Below are positions 8,963 through 17,634 of a stretch of 64,000 nucleotides of DNA, in pieces. The notes under the pieces are model-generated. The model was not told the DNA's origin. It made no database searches and saw nothing but the letters and a program-made list of their open reading frames with translations. Numbering within the stretch: position 1 is the stretch's first letter; every line of letters begins with the position of its first letter. The DNA is from Saprospiraceae bacterium (GTDB taxonomy: Bacteria > Bacteroidota > Bacteroidia > Chitinophagales > Saprospiraceae): positions 28,040 to 92,039 of the forward strand of contig JALHRR010000018.1 of assembly GCA_022841345.1 (NCBI GenBank). Reading direction: 5' to 3'. A program made the position numbers and the translations under genes.

Positions 8963-10081
8963 TTATCTGCTTATTAATGAATGAATCTGAGCGGCTGTCT
9001 TATCCCAGTTAAAGTCCTTAGCTTTATGAAGACCTTTTTGAATGAGTGATTCCCTCATTCCGAAATCAGAAGCAACAGATTTCATTGCCAGAGCAATTTC
9101 TGGGACATCATAGGGTGAAACCAAATATGATGCATTTGCTCCGATTTCTGCCATGGATGAAATATTTGAAGTGATCACCGGGACCCCCGCCTGAAAAGCC
9201 TCTACAACAGGCAACCCAAATCCTTCCAGCAATGAGACATAGACCTGCGCCACTGCAGAACCTACTAAGAGGTGTATCTCACTTTCCTCAATATGACCGG
9301 GTAAAATGATATCGGAGCGAAAGGGTGATGTTTCTATGGCTTGTTTCAATTCATTGGAGTTCCATGCCATCCTTCCGGCCAGGATAAGTGGAAAATTTTC
9401 CGATGTAGAAGATCTGAATTGCTCATAGGCCTTTACGAGCCTGACAATATTTTTGCGGGGTTGTAACGCCCCCACAAACAAAAAATAAGGTCTTCCGCCG
9501 GTCCATTTTTGTCTGGCATCTTTAATCTGATCTTTGCTTAATGGACGAAATACTTCTCTTGTTCCATTATACACTACGGTTGTTTTTGCTCTGGCTTCAG
9601 ATCCTCCTGCACGCTCTATATCTGCTGCTGTTGCTTCTGAAATAGCAACAATCATATCTGCTCTGTTGATGAAAAGCGGCATATACTTCCGGTAATATGA
9701 CAATTGATTGGCAGGAATACTCTCGGGAAAATGCAGATACGCCAGGTCATGGATCACCAGTAATGTTTTGCCCCGAAACCTTAGCGAACAAAATCCGTCC
9801 GGGGAAATGAATATATCAGGGCGAAACTGATTCAATACGAAAGGAATAGAAAGCTCAAACCAGGTAGTAAATAAAACAGGATGTCTGGCAGGAGGCGGAA
9901 CGACCTGAGCTTTCACTTTTTCGGTAAACAAAAAACGTTTGTCAAAGGCTCTGTCAAATAAAAATAAATACTCATTCTCAGGAAACATCCGGCACATCCG
10001 GCTGAATACTTCATAGGTGTACCAACCGTAGCCTTCAAGCCCTTTACGCAATAGAAACCGGGTATTTACAGCGATTTTCAA
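8963..10081 (-). CDS. GT4-type glycosyltransferase
   Basis: 372 residues, GT-B fold, glycosyl transferase group 1. The nucleotide-sugar site is visible as FVGALQPRKNIVRLVKAY (~203-219) and the E-x7-E motif E286-GFGLPVV-E294. The N-terminal acceptor domain is typical of mannosyltransferase-like GT4 enzymes. The start is a TTG at 10081 (reading MKIAVNTRFLL); the upstream in-frame sequence meets a stop within three codons and no ATG is available. It transfers a sugar to a polysaccharide or lipid-linked acceptor in the cytoplasm; donor and acceptor cannot be read from sequence. It lies upstream of ugd and rfbB on the same strand. Confidence 0.88.
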   Translation of the reverse strand: MKIAVNTRFLLRKGLEGYGWYTYEVFSRMCRMFPENEYLFLFDRAFDKRFLFTEKVKAQVVPPPARHPVLFTTWFELSIPFVLNQFRPDIFISPDGFCSLRFRGKTLLVIHDLAYLHFPESIPANQLSYYRKYMPLFINRADMIVAISEATAADIERAGGSEARAKTTVVYNGTREVFRPLSKDQIKDARQKWTGGRPYFLFVGALQPRKNIVRLVKAYEQFRSSTSENFPLILAGRMAWNSNELKQAIETSPFRSDIILPGHIEESEIHLLVGSAVAQVYVSLLEGFGLPVVEAFQAGVPVITSNISSMAEIGANASYLVSPYDVPEIALAMKSVASDFGMRESLIQKGLHKAKDFNWDKTAAQIHSLISR

Positions 10082-10149
10082 ATCAGATCATAATCTCGGA
10101 TGGATAAATGTTCCTGCACACTTTCTGAAACTGAACAGGAAAAACTTTG

Positions 10150-10157
10150 CAAACATA
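10150..10157 (-). promoter_or_regulatory. -7 element (TATGTTTG) of the GT4 gene
   Basis: The plus strand reads CAAACATA, i.e. TATGTTTG on the minus strand, about 70 bases ahead of the TTG start at 10081. It lies back-to-back with the nadB element at 10184-10191. Confidence 0.5.
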
Positions 10158-10183
10158 AGCCATCCTCACACGTTTTACGATAG

Positions 10184-10191
10184 TATATTTG
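10184..10191 (+). promoter_or_regulatory. -7 element (TATATTTG) of nadB
   Basis: Exact TAnnTTTG match 39 bases ahead of the start at 10231. No well-spaced -33 TTG was found. Confidence 0.55.
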
Positions 10192-10230
10192 AATATTGAT
10201 TTAAATTTGGTCCTCTAAATCACAGAAGCC

Positions 10231-11835
10231 TTGATAAAAACAGATATCCTAGTCATTGGATCCGGAGTTGCCGGACTCACTTTCTGCATCAAAATGGCCA
10301 CTAAAAGGCCTAATCTTAAGATTACGCTGCTCACAAAATCCAATCTGGAAGAAAGTAATACTAAGTATGCACAGGGCGGAGTGGCAGCTGTGTGGAATCT
10401 CTCGGTGGATTCTTACCAAAAACACATCAACGACACCCTGGATGCAGGTGACGGTTTGTGTAATCCCAAAGTAGTCAATTTTGTCATCAAAGAAGGACCT
10501 TTAAGAGTCAAGGAATTGATTGACTGGGGAACCAGATTTGACAAAACTACCATGGAAACCGATTATGATCTGGGCAGAGAAGGAGGTCACTCTGAAAACA
10601 GAATCCTGCATTATAAAGATCTGACAGGCTGGGAAATCCAGAGAGCTTTAATTCAAAGGGCTAAATCCTTTGCAAATGTGGAAATCCTGGAGAATTATTT
10701 CGTGATTGATCTGCTGACTCAGCATCACCTGGGGTATACAGTCACGAGAGTAACTCCTGGTATTACATGCTATGGTGCTTACATCCTTGATAAAGCTACC
10801 AGTGAAATAGAAACATGTCTTGCCCGTATCACAGTCCTGGCATCAGGAGGAGCAGGTCAGGTTTATAAAAATACAACTAATCCTACAGTGGCTACCGGTG
10901 ATGGCATTGCTATGGTCTACCGGGCAAAAGGAAGAGTTGAGAACATGGAGTTTGTTCAGTTTCATCCCACAGCCTTATTCAATCCAAAGGGCGAAAATCC
11001 TGATTTTCTGATTTCAGAAGCAGTTCGCGGAGAAGGTGCTATACTGAAAACGCAGGATGGAAAGGAATTCATGGATGGATACGATCCGAGACAATCACTG
11101 GCGCCCAGAGATATTGTAGCAAGGGCGATAGATAATGAGATGAAAAAACTGGGTCATGATTTTGTGTATCTGGATGGACGGAATATTCCGGCAGATGAAT
11201 TCAAAAAACATTTCCCAACCATTTATGATAAATGCATGAGTCTGGGTATCGATCCACTGAGTGAGATGATTCCGGTAGTTCCTGCCTGTCATTATATGTG
11301 CGGAGGTGTGAAAATCAATGAGATAGGTCAAAGTTCCATTCTGAATCTCTATGCATGTGGAGAGTGTACCAGCTCCGGTCTTCATGGAGCGAACCGCCTT
11401 GCATCTAATTCCTTGCTTGAAGCTATGGTGTATGCACACAGAATCCATCTGGACGTTCTGAAAAATATCGATGGCGTTAGCTTTGCTAAAAACATTCCTG
11501 ACTGGGATGCTACAGGAAGCACAGATCCCAAGGAAATGGTATTGATCACTCAATCCCTCAAGGAGCTCAAAGAGGTGATGAGTAGCTATGTCGGAATTGT
11601 TCGTTCCAATGTGCGTCTTCAAAGGGCTTATGACAGACTGTATCTGCTGTATAAGGAGACGGAAGAACTATATATGTCTACCACCATTTCTCCCCAATTA
11701 TGTGAACTTCGTAATTTGCTGACTATCGCTTATCTCGTCACCAAGTCTGCTATGACAAGACAAGAGAGCAGAGGTCTGCACTACACAACTGATTATCCGG
11801 AGAAGAATGACTTTATAGAGAATTCGATTATGTAA
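10231..11835 (+). CDS. nadB: L-aspartate oxidase
   Basis: 534 residues, the usual length. An FAD enzyme that oxidises L-aspartate to iminoaspartate, the first step of de novo NAD synthesis in bacteria. FAD-binding VIGSGVAGL at 8-16; the NTKYAQGGVAA motif typical of NadB at ~44-54; FHPTAL and EAVRGEGA active-site regions; the second FAD segment GLHGANRLASNSLLEA late in the fold. The start is TTG at 10231; the frame meets a TAA 13 bases further upstream and offers no ATG. nadA and nadC are not adjacent. The gene is expressed divergently from the GT4 gene. Confidence 0.96.
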   Translation: MIKTDILVIGSGVAGLTFCIKMATKRPNLKITLLTKSNLEESNTKYAQGGVAAVWNLSVDSYQKHINDTLDAGDGLCNPKVVNFVIKEGPLRVKELIDWGTRFDKTTMETDYDLGREGGHSENRILHYKDLTGWEIQRALIQRAKSFANVEILENYFVIDLLTQHHLGYTVTRVTPGITCYGAYILDKATSEIETCLARITVLASGGAGQVYKNTTNPTVATGDGIAMVYRAKGRVENMEFVQFHPTALFNPKGENPDFLISEAVRGEGAILKTQDGKEFMDGYDPRQSLAPRDIVARAIDNEMKKLGHDFVYLDGRNIPADEFKKHFPTIYDKCMSLGIDPLSEMIPVVPACHYMCGGVKINEIGQSSILNLYACGECTSSGLHGANRLASNSLLEAMVYAHRIHLDVLKNIDGVSFAKNIPDWDATGSTDPKEMVLITQSLKELKEVMSSYVGIVRSNVRLQRAYDRLYLLYKETEELYMSTTISPQLCELRNLLTIAYLVTKSAMTRQESRGLHYTTDYPEKNDFIENSIM

Positions 11836-12469
11836 GCACAAAATATTTCTGAACTTGCTCTTCAAATAAGCGAACCATAAGATAACTCGTTCCTGGAAAT
11901 CTATCCTCGAAGTAAAACATTGAATTCCTATAAAAATTCATATATATCTGTGCTTAAGTTTTTGTTTTTTCGTGTTTTCAAAGCTTCTTTTCTTTTGGCT
12001 TGATCCAAAAGAAACAAAAGATCAAGGCTGTTTAAAATTTCCTTGTTTTCTACGCTGCTCTTCACACTGCGCATGCAAAGCCGCTCGCTTATAGTATTTT
12101 AACTTTAAAACTGGGAATGGATCCTAAATTTATTTGGAAGAAGATCGAAGCCTATCCTTTTGCTCGACTTCTGTGCCTGCTTGCTTGTCGTCAAATTCTG
12201 CCTGACAACTGTGTTTCGAGCAGCTTGAAAAGCTACAGAAATTTAAAAAGGCCGGGTATAACAGCCAAACAGCCGAAGAGAAGAGGAAGCTTACTTTTTG
12301 GAATGGCCTTGTTTCGTGGCACACAAACTCCGTATGGAGTTTAACGTGAATAACCCCGTGCAAGTGCAACGCAGCTCGGGGTAGAAATGACCGATTTCAC
12401 GAACTCCGAAGGTGTTCAACTTAATGCCTCCTCATGAAATATTCAGTTTCAATAATTGGCGTGCAGAAA
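11836..12469. repeat. intergenic repeat, family 2 copy A
   Basis: No gene. From about 11980 to 12270 the sequence is a diverged copy of 33175-33545: both contain a CTTTTG..CTTGAT..CAAAAG hairpin followed by CAAAA..ATCAAGG, then GCGCATGCAAAGCCGCTCGC, then TCTGTGCCTGCTTGCTTGTCGTCAAATTC and AGCAGCTTGAAAA..AAAGGCCGG. The hairpin arms at 11992-11998 and 12005-12011 differ from the other copy by paired changes. The rest of the gap is unassigned. Confidence 0.7.
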
Positions 12470-12946
12470 TCATTCTTCTTCCTTCCGTAACACCCTTGCA
12501 ATAACTTCCGACTCAAAGCCTCTGCTGAGCGCAAAAGTGTACAATTTCTGCCTCTCAGGAAAAGTAAGTTTTTCTACAGGTTTGTGAATCTTACCTGAGA
12601 TCACTTTCTGCAGTGCCTGAATGTATTCTTCTTCCTTTATTTCATGCAGGGCTTTTCTTACACAGTAATCAGAAATGCCTTTTGCTTTCAGATGATGTTT
12701 GATTTTGATTTTACCCCATCGGTTGATTCGCAATTTACCGGTGGCGAAAGCTATTGAATAACGTTCCTCATTGATAAATCCTTCAGAGATTAAAGCTGCA
12801 ATAACCTCTTCGGCATCATCTCCCCACATTCCTCCATCCTGTAATTTTTGTCTCACATCCTGCTGACAATGCTCATCAAGGGCACAATACTTTTGCATAG
12901 CCTTGAGCGCATCTGATATCAGGTAATATTTGACTTTGCTTTTCAT
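12470..12946 (-). CDS. recX: regulatory protein RecX
   Basis: 158 residues from the ATG at 12946; a longer frame reaching 13003 would overlap the HAD gene. RecX inhibits RecA filament extension. The fold of tandem three-helix repeats is visible: ALKAMQKYCALDEHCQQDVRQKL, GFINEERYSIAFATGKLRINRWG and KIKHHLKAKGISDYCVRKAL are the classical RecX blocks. Charged, no signal peptide. It starts 5 bases after the HAD gene stop, so it is probably co-transcribed with it rather than with recA, which is not in this window. Confidence 0.9.
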   Translation of the reverse strand: MKSKVKYYLISDALKAMQKYCALDEHCQQDVRQKLQDGGMWGDDAEEVIAALISEGFINEERYSIAFATGKLRINRWGKIKIKHHLKAKGISDYCVRKALHEIKEEEYIQALQKVISGKIHKPVEKLTFPERQKLYTFALSRGFESEVIARVLRKEEE

Positions 12947-12951
12947 TTCAC

Positions 12952-13569
12952 CTATAGAAAATCTATCATTGTCCGGCTGATATGCTGATCCGGTGAGTGC
13001 CATCGTGAGTGTAATCCGGCCTTTGCAGCTCCTTCAATATGCATTTTCCCATCGTCTACAAATATAGTCTCCTCTGGTATAATTCCGGCATCCTGTATGA
13101 CAAACTCAAAAGCAGCCATATCAGGCTTCCGGTAGCCAATCTGATGAGAGTACCAGATCTTCTCAAACATTTTTTCAAATGATTGAAATGCATCATTGCC
13201 CATTTTATCTTTCACACATCCAATATGTATTTCATTGGTATTGCTGAATAAATACAGTTTATGTCTTTTGCTCAATGTCTCCAAAAATGAGATGGTTGTA
13301 TTGGGAATCACAAGTAAAATGGCATTCCAGGCTTGCAGAAAATCCTGATCCGAAAAAGACTGCTTACTCTCCTTTTTCAACAATTCAATAAACTCAGAAG
13401 TATTGATTTTCCCTATTTCAAAATCCCTGAAAAAAGCCGGCATCTCCTGATGATAAGCATCGTAAGGAATTTTCAAAAGACTGGTCATTGCCTGAGCAGA
13501 TGCTTCCAGATCCAGCGGCAGTATCACATTCCCAAAATCAAAAATGATATTTTTTATGTCAGCTCTCAT
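12952..13569 (-). CDS. HAD-family hydrolase, YihX-like
   Basis: 205 residues from the ATG at 13569 (reading MRADIKNIIFDFGNV); a longer frame reaching 13650 would run into the tRNA gene and is rejected. HAD motif I is D11-F-G-N-V, the form found in the YihX/epoxide-hydrolase-N-terminal subfamily where the second Asp is replaced. Motif II is FSNTNEIH, motif III the Lys in RKPDMAAFEF, and motif IV FVDDGKMHIEGA. YihX is an alpha-D-glucose-1-phosphatase; the substrate here is inferred only loosely. Immediately upstream of recX. Confidence 0.85.
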   Translation of the reverse strand: MRADIKNIIFDFGNVILPLDLEASAQAMTSLLKIPYDAYHQEMPAFFRDFEIGKINTSEFIELLKKESKQSFSDQDFLQAWNAILLVIPNTTISFLETLSKRHKLYLFSNTNEIHIGCVKDKMGNDAFQSFEKMFEKIWYSHQIGYRKPDMAAFEFVIQDAGIIPEETIFVDDGKMHIEGAAKAGLHSRWHSPDQHISRTMIDFL

Positions 13570-13600
13570 AAAACGGATTAGACGGAAAGGTAAGTATTCT

Positions 13601-13635
13601 AAAGAAAAAAGCCACCCGTTATGGATGGCTTCTTT
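13601..13635 (-). terminator. terminator of the tRNA(CAT) gene
   Basis: On the minus strand GCCATCC and GGTGGC arms enclose a short loop and are followed by TTTTTTC. It begins a few bases after the tRNA 3' end. Confidence 0.7.
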
Positions 13636-13638
13636 TGT

Positions 13639-13715
13639 TGGTGGGCCCACCAGGGCTTGAACCTGGGACCACCTGATTATGAGTCAGGTGCTCTAACCAA
13701 CTGAGCTATAGGCCC
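13639..13715 (-). tRNA. tRNA with anticodon CAT (elongator Met or Ile2)
   Basis: 77 nt including an encoded CCA. Acceptor GGGCCTA pairs with TGGGCCC (one G-T wobble), discriminator A. Anticodon loop CTCATAA gives CAT, D-loop AGTTGGTTA and T-loop TTCAAGC are normal. CAT is used by tRNA-Met and by lysidine-modified tRNA-Ile2; the sequence alone does not settle which. Confidence 0.93.
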
Positions 13716-14097
13716 GATTAGGGTGTGGGTGTGTGAGTGGGTGAGAGTGTGCTGTGAGTGGGTCACGGGCTAAAGCCCGCGGTAAGCGAAGAGTTTGGAG
13801 AACCATGGCTTTTCACTTGAGGATGCAAAAATACTATTTTGTGTAATGAGAAGACTAACATTTTGTCTGAAAAATAATCTTTGACAGGAAATCAGTGGGG
13901 ATTAAAATATATCCTATTGATCTACAGGCGCTTAGCGCGAGTTAAAATTGTCAATTTGTATAAAGTGACGAATATCATCCTCGTGGAATTGTCCTGTTTT
14001 CAATGGAGAATGCTACTTTTGCGTCGATTTTATCAGTAGGCTGGTAACCGCAAGTATGCACCTTGCTATTGTTAACACGTACTTTTTCTACATCATG
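13716..14097. other. intergenic with REP-like hairpin and the trhO promoter
   Basis: No gene. GTGTG/GAGTG-rich sequence at 13724-13765 is followed by a small REP-like hairpin ACGGGCTAAAGCCCG (about 13766-13780). The right end carries the promoter of trhO. Confidence 0.5.
13989..14021 (+). promoter_or_regulatory. promoter of trhO (TTG ... TACTTTTG)
   Basis: TTG at 13989-13991 and TACTTTTG at 14014-14021, 22 bases apart, matching the Bacteroidota -33/-7 arrangement. The ATG used here is at 14098. Confidence 0.6.
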
Positions 14098-15138
14098 AGA
14101 CTATATAACCGAATCAACGGCGAGGAACTCAAGCGCCGGATGAAAGAAAGCGATGAGCAAAGAACAACGCTTTCTTTTTACAAATACTACAAAATTCTCA
14201 ATCCTAATTTCTTCAGAGATCACCTCTACATTACCCTCGATCAGGTAGGTGTTTTGGGTCGAATCTATGTGGCCAATGAAGGGATCAACGGACAGATTTC
14301 TGTTCCCACTCAAAACCTGGATGCTCTGAGAACTGCATTGGAAACCGTTGATTTCCTGCAGAAATTAAGACTCAATATTGCCATAGAAGACGACGGAAAA
14401 TCATTCTTCAAACTTAAAATTCTTGTCAGAGAGAAGATTGTTGCAGATGGTCTGGAAGACGACACATTTGATGTAACGGATAGAGGTACGCATGTCAATG
14501 CCCGCCAATTCAATGAATTAGCGCAGGACCCTGAGACTATACTGGTCGACATGCGCAATCACTATGAAAGTGAAGTGGGTCATTTTGCAAATGCTATCAC
14601 ACCGGATGTTGAGACATTCAGAGAGTCGCTTCCTATCATATCAGATATGCTTTCTGAGAATAAGGAAAAGAAAATCCTGATGTATTGCACCGGCGGTATC
14701 CGCTGCGAGAAAGCATCTGCTTATATGAAGCACAAAGGTTTCCAAAATGTGTTTCAACTGGATGGCGGCATCATAGAATATGCCCGTCAGGTCAATGAGC
14801 AGAATCTCGAAAATAAATTCATCGGTAAAAACTTTGTATTTGATGAGCGACTTGGAGAACGAATCAGCCATGAAGTCATAGCCCATTGTCATCAATGTGG
14901 CAACACCTGTGATACCCATGTAAATTGTGCCAATGACGCCTGCCATCTGCTCTTCATCCAATGTTCAGATTGCAGCTCCAAATACGAAGCCTGCTGCTCG
15001 GATGATTGCCGCGACTTCATTCAGCTACCGGAAGAAGATCGTGTGGAGTTGCGCAAAAGCCGTGTTTTCAACGGCACCAAGTTTGGCAAAAACAGGTACA
15101 AAGCATATAGAAAGTCGGAGGGAGAGGCATTGGTGTGA
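14098..15138 (+). CDS. trhO: tRNA uridine(34) hydroxylase TrhO (YceA-type rhodanese)
   Basis: 346 residues from the ATG at 14098, chosen because the first residues (MRLYNRINGEEL) align with the start of E. coli YceA/TrhO; an in-frame ATG at 14056 is possible. TrhO carries out oxygen-dependent hydroxylation of U34 in tRNA to 5-hydroxyuridine. N-terminal UPF0176 domain (TLSFYKYYKI, YVANEGINGQIS), central rhodanese domain with active Cys at ~197 in YCTGGIRCEKAS, and a C-terminal Cys-rich metal-binding region (HCHQCG, CCSDDCRDF). Strong full-length resemblance to the enterobacterial protein. Confidence 0.95.
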   Translation, partial: RLYNRINGEELKRRMKESDEQRTTLSFYKYYKILNPNFFRDHLYITLDQVGVLGRIYVANEGINGQISVPTQNLDALRTALETVDFLQKLRLNIAIEDDGKSFFKLKILVREKIVADGLEDDTFDVTDRGTHVNARQFNELAQDPETILVDMRNHYESEVGHFANAITPDVETFRESLPIISDMLSENKEKKILMYCTGGIRCEKASAYMKHKGFQNVFQLDGGIIEYARQVNEQNLENKFIGKNFVFDERLGERISHEVIAHCHQCGNTCDTHVNCANDACHLLFIQCSDCSSKYEACCSDDCRDFIQLPEEDRVELRKSRVFNGTKFGKNRYKAYRKSEGEALV

Positions 15139-15645
15139 GGGCTGTGAAGTGGCTATAGTTGTAGCACGGGTGACGTCTTGCGGCGCTGCGCTTGCAAGGT
15201 GACATCCTTAGGCTACGCCAAATGGTGAGGTCGAGGTTCGTCCCTCACTATGCCCCAGGCATCTTTGCCATCTTCGATGTCAAAGGTGACGGCCCCACAA
15301 AAGCAACATTTTTGGACTCAAATTCAGTCTACAGCCACCATTTTGCCTGAGGCAAAATAAAAGCGCTATTTGAAAATCCTCCTCTCTACTTGCGTCTAGT
15401 AAATTTGCCTCAGGCAAAATGGCCACCAGAACGTCACCTCATATTATTTTTAAAGGCTCAGCCTTTAAAAATAATTTGAGACGTCACCTTTTTATTGCAT
15501 AGCAATGAAAAGACGTCCCCCCGGCCAGGCGCAGCCGTGCCGGGGCGTCACACTTTTTTGGCAGCGCCTCCTCTATAAAAGACCTGCTGTCCCAGGGTGT
15601 CACTCGCGAGTGGTAGCGCCTATACCACTACACCTCTGCAACTTC
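15139..15645. repeat. modular hairpin array with GTGACGTC-like linkers
   Basis: No gene. Unrelated stem-loops are joined by a short conserved linker (GGGTGACGTC at ~15167, GGTGACATCC at ~15199, CGTCACC at 15432, GACGTCACC at 15480, then GACGTCC and CGTCAC). The clearest stem is 14 bp perfect: arms 15444-15457 and 15461-15474 with a 3-base loop; next are ATTGC/GCAAT (15494-15506) and CCCCGGC/GCCGGGG. TTTTGCCTGAGGCAAAA at ~15342 is a further palindrome, nearly repeated at ~15403. Related arrays occur at 25.4, 28.9 and 61.7 kb. Confidence 0.7.
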
Positions 15646-17475
15646 TCAATACATAAAATACCCATTCAGAAAATCAATCTCAGCTTTCCCATCTCTGAAA
15701 CTTCCTTCTAAAAACGAAATAGAAATTTTTACATCTTCACCATCGATAGTCTTACCCGTCCAGGTTTGCATGTCCTTTTCAAGCGTATATTTATCCACAG
15801 CATCTCTGTTCATTTGTCCGCTCAATTCTTCCAAGGATATTTCTGCCCAGGGGAGATTGTCCCTTTTGACAATTAACTGATTATTATCTATTGAGAATGA
15901 AAGAGCAATTTTTCTGGTACTGTCAGTAAACACCTGCATCGTATTGGAGCGATTCCGGATATTATTTGACTGAAATTGTACAATAGAATCGTAGCCTTTT
16001 ATATCAAAAGCAAACTCTGAAATCTGATGAGATGCATTCATGCTAAAACGATTGTCGAAATCAGCCATTTCCACAGGATTACCCATTCCAAAGTCAACTG
16101 CAGTGCATTGTCCCAAATGTTGCATGATAGTATAAGTTGAAAAATTACGGTCCGTTTTTTCTTTTTCCTGCATTAAGGCGTAGCAAGAATCTGGAACAAA
16201 TTCCTCAATCACACTCAGGCCGTGTAAAGATAATGCATCGGAGAAAGCAGTTGAAAGTTCAGATAATTGTTCATTCTTTATTTGCAAGGGCACTGATTTT
16301 TCAGGAAGTCTTTCAAGAGGTGGCTCCATGTTTGATAATGCTTCTCTGATATGGTTTTTTCTATACTTTTTATCCAAATCAAAAGCACTCCAGGGGCTGA
16401 ATAATACCCATAATGTAAATGCCAGAAAGCTCAGTGGAAACCAAATCAAAGTTTTTCGCCTGATGAATACCTGATAAGCAGTAGTCAGCAAAAGCCAGAT
16501 TCCGATGCTCAAAACCACAACTCTGTTGAATGTCAATCCATGCTGACTTATCCGCATACCGATGCTCATCAATTGAATGATGGTGAGCGGGAGCAATGCA
16601 GGAAACAACCATTGACGGGTGAGCCGAACAAATGTCTGACGCTCATCTTTCAATGGATGGCAGATGATGTAAGTCACTATTGTTAAAGCCGCAGCCGAAA
16701 ATACGAGGTATGTAACCCAGCCCCTCGGCCATTCACCCAACAGCAACATCCTGACACCGTAAGCATATAAAATTCCCACGTAAAGTACGGATAAGGGAAG
16801 AAATACAAAAACAACTATTGGTTTTATGAATGAAGGTGCCGGGCCGGTTTCATCCTCCATTTTTTGATCCGGAACAATGGCTACAAAAAGTAAGACAAAC
16901 AGCGCCACAAGACAGACAATGGCTACATCTTCATAAGTAAAACCGGGATTTTCGATTTGAAATAAATTGACCAGTGCTGCTCTTGCCAGAGATAAGGCAA
17001 TGCAAAGAACCAATGCATATAGTCCGGCCACCACTACTGATGTGATCAGATTCTTCAAATAAACCCAATAGGCACTTTCTCCTTTCCAGTAACGGATAGG
17101 AGCTGCAAGTGCAATTAAAATGCCTGTGACTATCCATCCGGCAAAGTGATATGCGAGTATTTCTGTATGCTGCGGGATTTCCCAAATTTGCCAGGCAGCC
17201 AATCCTGTCAAAACCATCACCAGCAGCCATGAAATCCATTGTATTTTACCTGATACTCTTTGCCAGTATCCTGCACTATAAACCAGCGGCAATGAAATGA
17301 ATCCGCAAAGCATTATTTTTAAATATACATTCTTTGATGCATAGTCCTGGTAATCAATGTCAATATACTTCAGAATGATGGCAGACTGCAAAAATGAAAC
17401 TATCAGCAGTATCGGATATTTCTTAAATGAGCCGATAATGGCGCTGCTGATTCTTTGGTAGGAAATCCTTTTCAT
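15646..17475 (-). CDS. DUF4153 family integral membrane protein
   Basis: 609 residues. The N-terminal ~370 residues contain about ten to twelve membrane helices, and the C-terminal ~230 residues are soluble. The segment LLGEWPRGWVTYLVFSAAAL and the surrounding topology match DUF4153 (formerly DUF4173-like) proteins, whose function is unknown. The C-terminal part is probably periplasmic or cytoplasmic and has no recognised domain. It is transcribed divergently from the WG-repeat lipoprotein gene; a TAGCTTTG box sits 22 bases ahead of its ATG. Confidence 0.8.
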   Translation of the reverse strand: MKRISYQRISSAIIGSFKKYPILLIVSFLQSAIILKYIDIDYQDYASKNVYLKIMLCGFISLPLVYSAGYWQRVSGKIQWISWLLVMVLTGLAAWQIWEIPQHTEILAYHFAGWIVTGILIALAAPIRYWKGESAYWVYLKNLITSVVVAGLYALVLCIALSLARAALVNLFQIENPGFTYEDVAIVCLVALFVLLFVAIVPDQKMEDETGPAPSFIKPIVVFVFLPLSVLYVGILYAYGVRMLLLGEWPRGWVTYLVFSAAALTIVTYIICHPLKDERQTFVRLTRQWLFPALLPLTIIQLMSIGMRISQHGLTFNRVVVLSIGIWLLLTTAYQVFIRRKTLIWFPLSFLAFTLWVLFSPWSAFDLDKKYRKNHIREALSNMEPPLERLPEKSVPLQIKNEQLSELSTAFSDALSLHGLSVIEEFVPDSCYALMQEKEKTDRNFSTYTIMQHLGQCTAVDFGMGNPVEMADFDNRFSMNASHQISEFAFDIKGYDSIVQFQSNNIRNRSNTMQVFTDSTRKIALSFSIDNNQLIVKRDNLPWAEISLEELSGQMNRDAVDKYTLEKDMQTWTGKTIDGEDVKISISFLEGSFRDGKAEIDFLNGYFMY

Positions 17476-17496
17476 TTTGCTTCATTTTGTTGTAAA

Positions 17497-17531
17497 CAAA
17501 GCTACAGAAAAGAGCAACATGAATTATCAAA
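17497..17531 (-). promoter_or_regulatory. promoter of the DUF4153 gene
   Basis: The plus strand has CAAAGCTA at 17497-17504 (TAGCTTTG on the minus strand) and CAAA at 17528-17531 (-33 TTTG), 23 bases apart, ahead of the ATG at 17475. Confidence 0.55.
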
Positions 17532-17601
17532 GAAAATGAAATTGGACTCAATTAACAAGTTTACATAACCATTTGAAATATGGATAACTTTATTCTTACT
17601 T

Positions 17602-17609
17602 TATATTTG
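17602..17609 (+). promoter_or_regulatory. -7 element (TATATTTG) of the WG-repeat gene
   Basis: Exact TAnnTTTG match 25 bases ahead of the ATG at 17635. TTTG at 17572-17575 is a possible -33, with a rather long 26-base spacer. Confidence 0.55.
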
Positions 17610-17634
17610 TTTTCACTGTTTTTAAATAAGATGC

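Noticed and set aside
12117..12344. 75-codon plus-strand ORF
   Set aside because: It falls within the family 2 repeat, the copy at 33 kb does not keep the frame, and the composition is not protein-like.
13570..13650. Longer HAD frame starting at 13650
   Set aside because: It would run into the tRNA(CAT) 3' end and its terminator, and the residues before MRADIKNIIFDF do not fit the family.
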